Shown here: piece by piece, positions 5,448 to 13,659 of the stretch
How positions within the stretch are numbered: the stretch's first letter is position 1
Layout of the letters: every line of letters starts with the position of its first letter
Source: Fimenecus sp045611635
GTDB taxonomy: Bacteria > Bacillota > Clostridia > Oscillospirales > Acutalibacteraceae
Direction: 5' to 3'
NCBI GenBank assembly: GCA_045611635.1
Contig: JAZKXL010000013.1
Location: forward strand, 1 to 15,471
DNA: 15,471 bases
The notes under the pieces: generated by a model
Told to the model about the DNA's origin: nothing
Database searches by the model: none
Seen by the model: only the letters and a program-made list of their open reading frames with translations
Translations under genes and position numbers: made by a program

Positions 5448-7274
5448 ATGAGGTGGATTAAGCTTCACGAACCCGTTAAGGTGCCAATTCTTAAAAATGT
5501 CATATTCGCCTTAAAACTTGTGTGGGAAGCCGACAAACGTCTTTTAATTGGCTATTTTGTTACTGAAATTTCTAACAAGGTTTTGTCAATGTATGTTCAA
5601 AACATTTTGTTTTTGAAAGTGCTACTTAGTATTATTGATGGCGATGCCGATTTTAAAACATACTTTACTTATCTATTGCTTTTCTTTATGGTGTATTTTT
5701 CCGTTAAAGTTATTTCGGCTTACGCAGAAAGAACACGACTTATTTCTGCTAAAGTTGTATATAAACGGCTTAACAACAAGATTTTTGAAAAAGCAACTCA
5801 GCTTGATGTGAGTTGTTATGAAAATCCTGAATTTTACGACAAATATCAACGAGCAACGTTAGTACTTTCTTCAAGTTATTATGATTTACTTTGTTGGGAT
5901 GTTGCTGCGGTTGTGGGCGGAATTATCGCTCTTATTTGTGTTATTACAACAGTTACAGTTATTAACCCAATGTATCTTTTATTTTTGTTGCCTGTAACAC
6001 TGGTATTTGCTATTGAAATTCTTAAGAGCAAGGCAGTTTATAAGCGAGACCTTGAAATGACAACAAACAATAGAATTAAAGCATATATTCAGCGTACAAT
6101 GTTTTTGAAAGAATTTTCAAAAGATATGCGAACATCCAATATCTTTGCTGTACTTACCAAAAGATTTAAATCAGCAATTGACGCAAATATTGTAATTCTT
6201 AAGAAATATGGCGTTAAGTTATTTCTTTATAGTATGCTCAGTTCACTTTTCAGTGATTTTATTCCAATTATCGGCACATACGCATTTGCAGGGTATCAAT
6301 TTATATATACACAAGCACTTTCAATTTCTGGATTTTCAGTTGTGTTGGCATCAATAAACTCGGTGCGTGATTCAACGCTCAGTATTGCTGAGGGTTTTGA
6401 TGAAATGACACAAATGGCACTTTTCTTTCAAAATCTTCGTGATTTCTTTGACTATGAGCCAAAAATTACTGATGGTGGAAAAGATGCCGAAGAATTCCAA
6501 AGTATTGAATTTAAGAATGTATCTTTCACCTATCCTGACACAACAAGGCAAATCCTTAAAGATATTTCATTCAAAATCAGCAAGGGTGAAACTATTGCCG
6601 TTGTTGGCGTAAACGGTGCCGGTAAGTCAACTCTCGTTAAGTTGCTTTTGCGCTTTTATGATGCGGACGAAGGTGAAATCCTTTACAATGGCATAAATGT
6701 TAAAGAGTACAACGTGCAATCTCTTCGCAATGCTTTTGCAACTGTTTTTCAAGATTACAAGAACTTTGCAATTTCGGTTAATGAGAATATCATTTGCCAC
6801 GAATGTAACGATGAAGAAAAAACACTTGCGGAGAAAGCACTTAAGCAAAGTGGTGTATGGGATAAAATCGCCTCGTTACCAAAAGGTGCCGACACAGTGC
6901 TCACTCGTGAATTTGAGGTTGATGGTGCGGGTCTTTCAGGTGGCGAAAGTCAAAAGGTTTCAGCAGCACGACTTTTTGCAAGAGACTTTCAAGTTGCTAT
7001 TCTTGACGAGCCAAGCTCTGCACTCGACCCTATTGCCGAATACAAAATGTATGAAAATCTTATAAATGTAACAAAAAATAAAACTGTTATTTACATTTCG
7101 CATCGTCTTTCAAGCGCTGTGCTTTCTGATAGAATTATCGTACTGGGTAACGGCACAATTCTTGAGTCTGGCACTCACCAAGAATTAATGGCGCAAGATG
7201 GCGAATACAGTAAAATGTTCACTTTGCAAGCATCAAGCTACAAAGGCGAAAGCGAGGTGAGTGAAAATGTTTAA
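5448..7274 (+). CDS. ABC exporter half-transporter, first subunit
   Basis: This 608-aa protein has the fused layout of type IV ABC exporters: a six-helix membrane domain (about residues 20-335) and a C-terminal nucleotide-binding domain. Seen in the ATPase part are A-loop FTYPD, Walker A GVNGAGKST (about 386-394), Q-loop VFQDY, signature LSGGESQ (about 496), Walker B VAILDEP with its catalytic Glu (about 519), D-loop SALD and H-loop ISHR (about 550). GGAG lies seven bases before the ATG. The next gene overlaps its end by eight bases and encodes a protein of the same layout, so the two very likely form a heterodimer that pumps drugs, peptides or lipids outward. A membrane-domain motif, YENPEFYDKY, recurs as YDNPEFYNNF in the partner. 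The substrate cannot be deduced; no peptidase domain, precursor peptide or maturation enzyme is adjacent. Confidence 0.93.
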   Translation: MRWIKLHEPVKVPILKNVIFALKLVWEADKRLLIGYFVTEISNKVLSMYVQNILFLKVLLSIIDGDADFKTYFTYLLLFFMVYFSVKVISAYAERTRLISAKVVYKRLNNKIFEKATQLDVSCYENPEFYDKYQRATLVLSSSYYDLLCWDVAAVVGGIIALICVITTVTVINPMYLLFLLPVTLVFAIEILKSKAVYKRDLEMTTNNRIKAYIQRTMFLKEFSKDMRTSNIFAVLTKRFKSAIDANIVILKKYGVKLFLYSMLSSLFSDFIPIIGTYAFAGYQFIYTQALSISGFSVVLASINSVRDSTLSIAEGFDEMTQMALFFQNLRDFFDYEPKITDGGKDAEEFQSIEFKNVSFTYPDTTRQILKDISFKISKGETIAVVGVNGAGKSTLVKLLLRFYDADEGEILYNGINVKEYNVQSLRNAFATVFQDYKNFAISVNENIICHECNDEEKTLAEKALKQSGVWDKIASLPKGADTVLTREFEVDGAGLSGGESQKVSAARLFARDFQVAILDEPSSALDPIAEYKMYENLINVTKNKTVIYISHRLSSAVLSDRIIVLGNGTILESGTHQELMAQDGEYSKMFTLQASSYKGESEVSENV

Positions 7275-9072
7275 GAATAAAGAAAAAGACAAAACAGTTC
7301 ACTCAATGACCTCAAACATTTTCTTCTTTGTGCGACTTCTTTTTAGCGTATCTCCCCTTCTTGTTATTGGTGAATTCCTTTGGGGACTTTTAATGATTTT
7401 GCCTAACAACCTTATAAAAGTCATCGGTGTAAAATACATAATTGACGTAGTAACTGAAGGTAAAGACCTTAACCGAATTTTTAGTGCAGTTGTAATTATT
7501 GCTATTGTTTTAGTTGTTTCAACACTAATTTCTTGGTTGTTCCGCGAATTCTTTTGGAATGTTGAGCGCGAGAAGGTTTATTACGGACTTAATAAGAAAC
7601 TTTATGACAAAGCAAGAGCACTTGACCTTGAATCCTACGACAATCCTGAATTTTATAACAACTTCATACTTACTATAGAATCGTCATCTACAAGTATTCA
7701 AAATCTTTTAGGACTTGTTAGAATGTATGTTGGTCATATGATTTCACTTGTTGCGGTTGCATCAGTTTTGTTCACCATTGACCCTTGGTGTTTAGTAATT
7801 ATCCTTGTAGTAATTTGCACATTTTTACCTATAAGCAAGCGTGTTGGTGAGTTAATGATGGAGCGTCGTATTGACAACGCTAAATTTCACCGACGCTCTG
7901 ACTATTTCCAAAGAGTTTTTTATTTGCAGGATTATGCAAAAGAAGTGCGAATGAATAACATTTCACCATTACTTATTGACCGTTACAATGATGCAGCTGA
8001 TGATGTTATTAATAATCAACGAAAATATTGGAATAAAATTTCTTTTCTTAACTGTTTCCAAACAGTAGGTGTACAAGGACTTGGATTTTTATTCATACTC
8101 CCCTTGTATCTTGGTTATTGCGTACTTGTTAAAGAAACTCTTACTCCCGGTGATTTTGTTGCAACATTCAACGGTGCACATACAGTTGCAATGTCGTTCC
8201 AATTTTTAACTGTATGGGCATTGGCAAGATTCTCAGAGCAAGGCAAAATGATTGACAAATACCGCGAATTCTTGAAAGCGGATTTCAAGATTAAAAATGG
8301 CGGTGAAAAAGCAAAAAAGACCGAGCCAAAAGAAATTGCAATTAAGAATTTATCATTCACCTACCCCAACAACGACAAGCCGACCCTTGAAGATATAAAT
8401 CTTACTATTAAACCATACGAAAAAATTGCTCTTGTTGGCTATAATGGTGCAGGTAAGACTACTCTTACAAACTTGTTGCTACGGCTTTATGACGCAACGG
8501 AAGGCGAAATTCTTATTGATGGTGAAAACATTAAAGATGTTACTGCTGAGTCGCACCGTGATAGATTTGCAGCAGTATTTCAGGATTTTCAAATTTTCTC
8601 TTGTAGTTTAGGCGAAAATGTTGCCCTTGACGTTAATCCTAATGAAGAAAGAGTATGGGACGCTCTTAAAAATAGTGGATTTAATAAAAAACTCAAAAAA
8701 GGCATTGACTCTGAACTTTTAAGAGAATTTGATGATGATGGCATTATGCTTTCAGGTGGCGAAGCTCAAAAAACTGCGATTGCTCGTGCCTTCTATAAAG
8801 ATTGCCCTTATGTAATTCTTGACGAGCCAAGTGCAAACCTTGACCCTGTTGCCGAGTATAATCTTAATCAGGCAATGATTGAGGCAGCAAAGCAAAAGAC
8901 GGTTATATTTATTTCACACCGACTTTCAACTACCGTTAACGCAGATAAAATTTATGTTATGGAAAATGGTCGTATTATTGAAAGCGGCAGCCACCAAGAA
9001 CTTATGGAAATAAATGGTACTTATGCATATATGTTTAATTTACAAGCGGAAAAATATAAAGAAAACCAATAG
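7267..9072 (+). CDS. ABC exporter half-transporter, second subunit
   Basis: I start this 601-aa protein at the ATG at 7267, nine bases after GAGG; the GTG at 7261 is too close to that site. The start overlaps the end of the preceding gene by eight bases, implying translational coupling and roughly equal amounts. The membrane domain covers about residues 15-330. The nucleotide-binding domain shows FTYPNNDKP, Walker A GYNGAGKTT (about 391), Q-loop VFQDF, signature LSGGEAQ (about 495), Walker B YVILDEP (about 517), D-loop SANLD and H-loop ISHR (about 551). Many heterodimeric exporters have one degenerate ATP site; here both signatures and both Walker B glutamates are canonical. The subunits have clearly diverged despite common ancestry. 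A terminator follows closely. Confidence 0.93.
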   Translation: MFKNKEKDKTVHSMTSNIFFFVRLLFSVSPLLVIGEFLWGLLMILPNNLIKVIGVKYIIDVVTEGKDLNRIFSAVVIIAIVLVVSTLISWLFREFFWNVEREKVYYGLNKKLYDKARALDLESYDNPEFYNNFILTIESSSTSIQNLLGLVRMYVGHMISLVAVASVLFTIDPWCLVIILVVICTFLPISKRVGELMMERRIDNAKFHRRSDYFQRVFYLQDYAKEVRMNNISPLLIDRYNDAADDVINNQRKYWNKISFLNCFQTVGVQGLGFLFILPLYLGYCVLVKETLTPGDFVATFNGAHTVAMSFQFLTVWALARFSEQGKMIDKYREFLKADFKIKNGGEKAKKTEPKEIAIKNLSFTYPNNDKPTLEDINLTIKPYEKIALVGYNGAGKTTLTNLLLRLYDATEGEILIDGENIKDVTAESHRDRFAAVFQDFQIFSCSLGENVALDVNPNEERVWDALKNSGFNKKLKKGIDSELLREFDDDGIMLSGGEAQKTAIARAFYKDCPYVILDEPSANLDPVAEYNLNQAMIEAAKQKTVIFISHRLSTTVNADKIYVMENGRIIESGSHQELMEINGTYAYMFNLQAEKYKENQ

Positions 9073-9082
9073 CCCTAATTTG

Positions 9083-9111
9083 GCTCCCCTTGTCAGGGGA
9101 GCTGTTTTTTT
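9083..9111 (+). terminator. Terminator of the ABC operon
   Basis: GCTCCCCT (9083-9090) pairs with AGGGGAGC (9095-9102) around TGTC and is followed by TG and a run of T. It begins 10 bases after the stop. Confidence 0.85.
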
Positions 9112-9200
9112 CGAAAAAATGACTGAGGGACAGTTAACTTTTATTCCACTCTATCTCTCCCTCCACCGCAAGCGGTTCCCCCGCCCTCATCAGAGGGAGG
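9083..9200. repeat. GC-rich palindromic intergenic element (REP/MITE-like)
   Basis: Between two terminators lies a GC-rich block in an AT-rich setting. CTCCCTC (9157-9163) pairs with GAGGGAG (9193-9199), enclosing the perfect palindrome ACCGCAAGCGGT (9165-9176) and a cctc-atca-gagg hairpin. Together with the ctcccc/ggggag hairpin at the left it resembles the dispersed palindromic elements common between genes in gut Clostridia. Only one copy is in the window, so its repetitive nature is inferred. Confidence 0.5.
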
Positions 9201-9201
9201 C

Positions 9202-9234
9202 AAAAAACCTCGGTATCACTACCGAGGTTTTTTT
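9202..9234 (-). terminator. Bidirectional terminator shared by ABC operon and alaX
   Basis: A 14-bp perfect stem (9202-9215 with 9220-9233) around TCAC, with A and T runs on either side. The alaX stop codon at 9235-9233 lies in its edge. Confidence 0.88.
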
Positions 9235-10375
9235 ATGATAAATATTCAAGTATTTTTTCTTTTGTTCCGGCAATTTTTCCTTGAGCATAGGTGTCGCGCC
9301 CGCCACCCTTACCATTAAAGGTCTTATTGAGTTCTTGCACTAAATCACGAACATTATTCTCTTTACTTGAAACCACATAGATGTAATTGTTTTCATCAGT
9401 ATTCGAGAAAAGATAACAATATTCAAATTCTTCAATTAAAGAATTTGAACAATTGCGAAGTTCATCATAAGATGCACCATCAATGAACACGCACACTTTA
9501 TTGTCTTTAATATGCTTTTCCATTTTAAGCGTTGCTAATTCACTCAAAAGTTTTTTGTTTTCAACACGAGCGTTGCCTAAATCCTTTTGTATTCTTTCAA
9601 CTGCTTCAGGAGTTTCAAAGCGTTTTGCTGAAAGCATATTCATAATAAATTTATTTGTCGTGTGAAGATTTTGATAATCTTCAAGGGCTAATGCGCCACA
9701 AAGCATTTCAATTCGTGTTCCTTTTTTATATGGAATGTAACTTATAATTTTAATAATTCCAACCTCACCTGTTTTTGCTACGTGTGGGGCACAACAAGCA
9801 CAAAGGTCAGTATTCTCAATTTCTATAAGGCGTACACCTTCAGTAATATCCAACTTACTACGATAATCATAATCAAGCAATTCTTTTGCAGTTGGATAAA
9901 TCACCTTAATACTATTATTTGCATATATTGCTTCGTTTGCTTTTTTCTCAACCAATTTAATGTCATCATCAGTCAAAGGGCCATCAACATCAAAAGTTAC
10001 AAGAGAATCGTTCATATGAAAGCCCACATTATTGTAGCCAAAAGTTCTATGAATTACACCCGAAACAATATGCTCACCTGTGTGATTTTGCATACGAGAA
10101 AAACGAGTTTGCCAGTCAATACTACACTCTACTGTTGCACCGATTTCAAGGGATTTAGGTAATTTATGGTAAATAATTTCATCTTTAATCTGCACATCAA
10201 GGACATTTCCACCATTAATTACGCCTTTGTCGGCATCTTGTCCGCCACCTTCAGGAAAAAATGCAGTTTTGTCTAAAACCACAAGAAATTCACCATCAGT
10301 TTCAACACAAGAAACAACAGTTGCAGTAAAAGTCTTTATATATGAATCATTTTCATACAATTTAATTGTGGGCAT
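9233..10375 (-). CDS. AlaX-type alanyl-tRNA editing protein with DHHA1-like C-terminus
   Basis: The start at 10375 (380 aa) is set by GAGGTG about seven bases upstream and the family-like N-terminus MPTIKLYENDSY; the frame is open for 53 more codons upstream without support. The protein corresponds to the editing half of alanyl-tRNA synthetase: FFPEGGGQ near the N-terminus, the zinc motif HTGEH (98-102), the second zinc motif C194-x3-H198 (in CACCAPH) and TGEVG. A helical linker precedes a C-terminal domain ending in KGGGRDTYAQGKIAG, the DHHA1/C-Ala-type tRNA-binding signature. Such long AlaX proteins hydrolyse Ser- or Gly-mischarged tRNA-Ala in trans. It lacks the aminoacylation domain and is not a truncated AlaRS. 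It is transcribed after fba on the same strand but probably from its own promoter. Confidence 0.9.
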   Translation of the reverse strand: MPTIKLYENDSYIKTFTATVVSCVETDGEFLVVLDKTAFFPEGGGQDADKGVINGGNVLDVQIKDEIIYHKLPKSLEIGATVECSIDWQTRFSRMQNHTGEHIVSGVIHRTFGYNNVGFHMNDSLVTFDVDGPLTDDDIKLVEKKANEAIYANNSIKVIYPTAKELLDYDYRSKLDITEGVRLIEIENTDLCACCAPHVAKTGEVGIIKIISYIPYKKGTRIEMLCGALALEDYQNLHTTNKFIMNMLSAKRFETPEAVERIQKDLGNARVENKKLLSELATLKMEKHIKDNKVCVFIDGASYDELRNCSNSLIEEFEYCYLFSNTDENNYIYVVSSKENNVRDLVQELNKTFNGKGGGRDTYAQGKIAGTKEKILEYLS

Positions 10376-10403
10376 AATAACACCTCGTAAATGTGATAAA
10401 CAT

Positions 10404-10432
10404 ATTTTATCAAAAAAATAGATTAGTAGCAA
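10404..10432 (-). promoter_or_regulatory. Candidate promoter of the alaX gene
   Basis: On the minus strand TTGCTA (10432-10427), 17 bases, TAAAAT (10409-10404), about 30 bases before the ATG. A gataaa/tttatc inverted repeat overlaps the -10. Confidence 0.5.
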
Positions 10433-10441
10433 GTACAAAGA

Positions 10442-10477
10442 CAAAAAAATACCGCGAGCATTACGACACGCGGTATT
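10442..10477 (-). terminator. Terminator of the fba transcript
   Basis: A 9-bp perfect stem AATACCGCG/CGCGGTATT (10448-10456 with 10469-10477) is followed on the minus strand by seven U. It lies between fba and the alaX promoter. Confidence 0.8.
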
Positions 10478-10533
10478 AAAACCAAAATATAAATTTTTCG
10501 TTAGACAATGTCGCGAAACCGAAGCTGTATACA

Positions 10534-10563
10534 AATACCGCGAGGTGAACGCGACGAAGTATT
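10534..10563 (-). repeat. Second copy of the fba terminator arm, bulged hairpin
   Basis: The 11 bases AATACCGCGAG at 10448-10458 recur at 10534-10544. The second copy also folds back (cgcg 10550-10553 and gtatt 10559-10563) with a five-base bulge, but lacks a U tract. It begins nine bases after the fba stop, so it may be a decayed or tandem terminator. Confidence 0.45.
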
Positions 10564-10571
10564 ACGGAAAA

Positions 10572-11438
10572 TTATGCTTTGTTTGCTGAACCAAAGAGTT
10601 CAATCTTTTCTTTAACGCATTCTTTGATAGCTTCTACGCCTGGAGCTAAAAGCTTTCTTGGGTCAAAGCCCTTGCCTTCAAGGTCTTTGCCTGCTTCAAT
10701 ATATTTTCTTGTTGCTTCTTGGAATGCAAGTTGACATTCTGTGTTAACGTTAATTTTTGAAACGCCAAGAGAAATTGCCTTTTTAATCATGTCAGCAGGA
10801 ATACCTGTACCACCATGAAGAACAAGTGGCATTGTGCCTGTTTTTTCTTGAACTGCTGCAAGTGTTTCAAATGAAAGACCTGCCCAGTTTTCAGGATATT
10901 TACCATGAATGTTACCGATACCAGCTGCAAGCATTGTAACACCAAGGTCAGCAATCATTTTACATTCATCAGGGTCAGCACATTCACCAGCACCAACAAC
11001 ACCATCTTCTTCGCCACCGATTGAACCAACTTCAGCTTCAATTGAAAGGCCTTTTTCTTCACAAATTGCAACTAATTCTTTAGTTTTTGCAATATTTTCG
11101 TCGATTGGATAGTGTGAACCGTCAAACATGATTGAGCTAAAACCTGCTTCGATACAAGCTTTTGCACCTTCGTATGAACCGTGGTCAAGGTGAAGAGCAA
11201 CAGGAACTGTAATATTAAGAGTTTCAAGCATACCTTCAACCATACCTACAACTGTGTTGTAGCCACACATATATTTACCTGCACCCTCAGATACACCAAG
11301 AATAACAGGAGAATTCATCTCTTGTGCTGTGAGAAGAATTGCTTTAGTCCACTCAAGGTTATTGATATTGAACTGACCTACTGCATAGTGACCAGCTTTT
11401 GCTTTTGTAAGCATTTCTTTTGCATTTACTAATGGCAT
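10572..11438 (-). CDS. fba: Class II fructose-1,6-bisphosphate aldolase
   Basis: The 288-aa enzyme performs the zinc-dependent reversible cleavage of fructose-1,6-bisphosphate to dihydroxyacetone phosphate and glyceraldehyde-3-phosphate in glycolysis and gluconeogenesis. The catalytic motif HLDHGS contains D85 and the zinc ligand H86. Further zinc ligands fit H178 in GNIHGKY and H208 in LHGGTGIP, and phosphate/substrate segments include EAEVGSIGG and SKINVNTE. Length matches the short class IIA/IIB bacterial enzymes of Firmicutes. The ATG follows GGAG by 11 bases. It appears monocistronic, with a perfect consensus promoter, consistent with high constitutive expression. A tagatose-bisphosphate or related class II aldolase is the main alternative, as the two are hard to separate by eye. 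Confidence 0.93.
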   Translation of the reverse strand: MPLVNAKEMLTKAKAGHYAVGQFNINNLEWTKAILLTAQEMNSPVILGVSEGAGKYMCGYNTVVGMVEGMLETLNITVPVALHLDHGSYEGAKACIEAGFSSIMFDGSHYPIDENIAKTKELVAICEEKGLSIEAEVGSIGGEEDGVVGAGECADPDECKMIADLGVTMLAAGIGNIHGKYPENWAGLSFETLAAVQEKTGTMPLVLHGGTGIPADMIKKAISLGVSKINVNTECQLAFQEATRKYIEAGKDLEGKGFDPRKLLAPGVEAIKECVKEKIELFGSANKA

Positions 11439-11473
11439 AATTTAATACACTCCTATAAATTTTTATCGGAAAT

Positions 11474-11502
11474 ATTATAGTACATATACACATTTTTGTC
11501 AA
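11474..11502 (-). promoter_or_regulatory. Perfect consensus sigma-A promoter of fba
   Basis: On the minus strand TTGACA (11502-11497), exactly 17 bases, TATAAT (11479-11474). All twelve hexamer positions match consensus. Confidence 0.9.
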
Positions 11503-11551
11503 CAAATTAACAAAATAAACGCCATTGAATAGTATAAAAAGAGGTGGTATT

Positions 11552-12592
11552 ATGAAAAAGTATTTCTCCAGTATAATTTGCAGTAGTGGTTACACAAGTA
11601 TATATAATACAATCTATAAAAATGACCCGTCTTCAAAAGTTTTTATTGCATATGGCGGAGATGATTATGAGAGAGCCACTTTTTTTAATAAGCTTATTAA
11701 AAATTTTAAAGGATATAACCTTTCGGTTTTTAATCCATTCTTTGATGAGTCACCTGACGGAATCTACATAGAAAACCTTAATACTTATATAATTAGTGAC
11801 AGTAGTTACTCACGAGTCAGTCCTATTCTTCCTGGAATTTGGGAGAAATATTCTTTTATTGTTAAAGATAAAACCTACCCTCTTGATTTGCAACGAGAGG
11901 TTTTGATTTTGAAAGTTAAAGAAAACAACTGCTACAAAAACGCTTGTGAAGCATTGAAAAAGGGTTCGTATGTTAAAGAAAAAATTCACAACGAGTTTTC
12001 ATATCATCTTAACGATGAGAAAGTTATAAATTACGTGTTAAGATTTTGCGGTAAGCACTTGAAAAGTGATAACGCCAAGGGTAATAGTGTAATGCGATTA
12101 TTAAGTTCCCCTACTCCGCTTGGAATACATACTCATTTTGACACAATTTTTGAAAGTTGCGAAAACATTATTGAAGTTTGTGATGATTTTGGATTTGTTG
12201 GTTCAATAATTCTTGGAATTATAAAAGATTATGCGGTTTCAAAAAAAATCCCACACGTAATCAGCCCCACATACTTTGCAAATGATATTTTGCAAACAAT
12301 TATATTTCCTAATCACAGTTTAGCATTGATAGTATGCGATGAAAATCACAATTTGCCATTTAGGGCACAAGAAAAAATAACCATTTCACGTTTTTTAACA
12401 AACGAAAACTTCTCTTACGATAAAGTGAACACCCTAAAATCCATTGAAAATAAATTTTTAGAAGATTGTGTGCTAAATATTTACGAAGGTAGAGATTATA
12501 GGTTTAAATATAATAATTTATGTAACGGTTACACGAATACAGGTGAAGCTATAGAGAGCGCTGATAGGTTGTTTGAGCGGTTAATAACATAA
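11552..12592 (+). CDS. PRK06851-like two-domain protein lacking both P-loops
   Basis: I use the ATG at 11552 (346 aa), which follows GAGGTGG closely. The protein has two similar halves, and from memory resembles the clostridial/bacillar PRK06851-type proteins that carry two P-loop NTPase domains. Shared features are the strand after the nucleotide site followed by YNLSVFNPFFDESPDGIYIE and ISDSSYSRVSPILPG in the first half, and LSSPTPLGIHTHFDTI at the start of the second. Where that family has a GxPGTGKST-type Walker A, this protein has AYGGDDYERATFF (33-45) and VCDDFGFVGSI (209-219). Both lack the GK[ST] core, so ATP binding in the usual way is unlikely. No membrane segment or signal peptide is seen. 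It stands alone between the divergent fba gene and the convergent rpsR operon. Function unknown; the family link needs a profile comparison. Confidence 0.75.
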   Translation: MKKYFSSIICSSGYTSIYNTIYKNDPSSKVFIAYGGDDYERATFFNKLIKNFKGYNLSVFNPFFDESPDGIYIENLNTYIISDSSYSRVSPILPGIWEKYSFIVKDKTYPLDLQREVLILKVKENNCYKNACEALKKGSYVKEKIHNEFSYHLNDEKVINYVLRFCGKHLKSDNAKGNSVMRLLSSPTPLGIHTHFDTIFESCENIIEVCDDFGFVGSIILGIIKDYAVSKKIPHVISPTYFANDILQTIIFPNHSLALIVCDENHNLPFRAQEKITISRFLTNENFSYDKVNTLKSIENKFLEDCVLNIYEGRDYRFKYNNLCNGYTNTGEAIESADRLFERLIT

Positions 12593-12616
12593 AAAAGCCA
12601 CCCTATTGGGTGGCTT
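12591..12616. terminator. Bidirectional terminator between the P-loop-less gene and rpsR
   Basis: AAGCCACCC (12595-12603) pairs with GGGTGGCTT (12608-12616) around TATT. The A run at 12591-12596 supplies a U tract for the minus-strand operon; the plus-strand side has a weaker T-rich tail. Confidence 0.85.
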
Positions 12617-12626
12617 AATCTTTTAA

Positions 12627-12869
12627 TTAGTCATTTGTGTAAGGCATAAGAGCAATTTGACGTGCTCTCTTGATTGCTGTTGTAAGCTCTCTTTGGTGAT
12701 ATGCACAAGTGCCTGTTACACGACGAGGGAGAATCTTTGCTCTTTCTGATGTGTAACGACGGAGCTTTGCTGTATCTTTATAGTCAATCTTTTCTACTTT
12801 TTCTACACAAAATGCGCAAACTTTTTTGCGACCTTTTCTATTTGGTCTTGCATTCTTATCGTATGCCAT
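12627..12869 (-). CDS. rpsR: 30S ribosomal protein S18
   Basis: The 80-aa product binds 16S rRNA together with S6 in the platform of the small subunit. The family core IDYKDTAKLRRYTSE, KILPRRVTGT and HQRELTTAIKRARQIALMPY is intact. It is the zinc-type form: CAFC near the N-terminus and CAYH later give a four-ligand set, where zinc-free paralogs have lost the cysteines. It is the last gene of the operon, 28 bases after ssb, and is followed by a terminator. Confidence 0.98.
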   Translation of the reverse strand: MAYDKNARPNRKGRKKVCAFCVEKVEKIDYKDTAKLRRYTSERAKILPRRVTGTCAYHQRELTTAIKRARQIALMPYTND

Positions 12870-12897
12870 TATAGTATTCCTCCTATTTCAGAATAAA

Positions 12898-13365
12898 TCA
12901 GAATGGGAGTCCTTCATCATCACTTGAGTCAAAAGGGAATCCCTGGTTATCATCAGGTAAAACTGAAAAACTGCCAGCGTCAGCACTTTGGTAAGAAACA
13001 GCTGGTGCTGAGTCTAATCTTGCTGCGCCGTATGTGTTGCCGCCTTCATTCTTGCCGCCGCAAAATGATACATTCTCAGCAACAACGTCATATGCTGTAC
13101 GTTTATTTCCGTTTTTATCTTCATAGTTACGAACTTGAAGTGAGCCCTGAACAGCAATCATTTGACCCTTTTTGAAGAATCTTGTAATGAAATCAGCTGT
13201 TCCACGCCATGCTACAACACTGATGAAGTCAGTTTGTCTATCTTCACCGCTTTTGTAGTTACGGTCTACTGCAACTGTAAATGAAGTAACGGAATGGCCG
13301 TTTGGTGTTGTGCGAAGTTCTGGGTCAGCAGTAAGTCTGCCCATAATAATTACGCTATTTAACAT
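12898..13365 (-). CDS. ssb: Single-stranded DNA-binding protein
   Basis: The 155-aa protein coats single-stranded DNA in replication, repair and recombination. An OB fold fills about residues 1-105, starting MLNSVIIMGRLTADPELR and including DFISVVAWRGTADF and KGQMIAVQGSLQVR. A flexible Gly/Ser/Asn-rich linker follows and the acidic tail DDEGLPF ends the protein; this is the partner-binding tip, usually DDDIPF. GGAGG lies nine bases before the ATG. Its place between rpsF and rpsR is the arrangement widely conserved in bacteria and identifies this as the main housekeeping SSB rather than a plasmid or phage copy. Confidence 0.97.
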   Translation of the reverse strand: MLNSVIIMGRLTADPELRTTPNGHSVTSFTVAVDRNYKSGEDRQTDFISVVAWRGTADFITRFFKKGQMIAVQGSLQVRNYEDKNGNKRTAYDVVAENVSFCGGKNEGGNTYGAARLDSAPAVSYQSADAGSFSVLPDDNQGFPFDSSDDEGLPF

Positions 13366-13380
13366 AAAATTTTCCTCCGA

Positions 13381-13659
13381 TTACTTCTTAACAACTAATG
13401 TTCTAAGAACACCGTCAGTGATTTTTGCAACACGCTCAAGTTCTGCTGGGAACTTTGCTTCAGCTTCATAGTTGTAGAGAACATAGTAACCTTCAGCTTC
13501 GTCATTGATAAGGTATGCAAGTCTTCTCTTGCCCCACTCATCAACGCTTTCAAGAGTGCCGTTTGATTCCATGAGAGCCTTGAATTTTTCTACAAGCTCT
13601 TTTGCAGCTTCCTCACCCTTTTTAAGTGAAAAAACCATAATAGTCTCATACTTTGACAT
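13381..13659 (-). CDS. rpsF: 30S ribosomal protein S6
   Basis: The 92-aa product is the S6 partner of S18 on the 30S platform. The start MSKYETIMVFSL, the middle VDEWGKRRLAYLINDEAEGYYVLYNYEA and the end ITDGVLRTLVVKK are all typical. The complete AAGGAGGTG site eight bases before the ATG fits high expression. It is the first gene of the operon, 15 bases before ssb. Confidence 0.98.
   Translation of the reverse strand: MSKYETIMVFSLKKGEEAAKELVEKFKALMESNGTLESVDEWGKRRLAYLINDEAEGYYVLYNYEAEAKFPAELERVAKITDGVLRTLVVKK

Noticed and set aside
6627..7065. Extra frames inside the first ABC gene on both strands
   Set aside because: They overlap the conserved ATP-binding motifs in another frame and have no ribosome binding sites.
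10376..10534. N-terminal extension of the AlaX-type protein by 53 residues
   Set aside because: It overlaps the promoter and the fba terminator, lacks family similarity, and the inner ATG has a good GAGGTG site.
10376..10571. T-box or other tRNA-sensing leader before the alanyl-tRNA editing gene
   Set aside because: The leader from the proposed promoter is only about 25 bases and no T-box sequence or antiterminator is visible; the hairpins belong to the fba 3' end.
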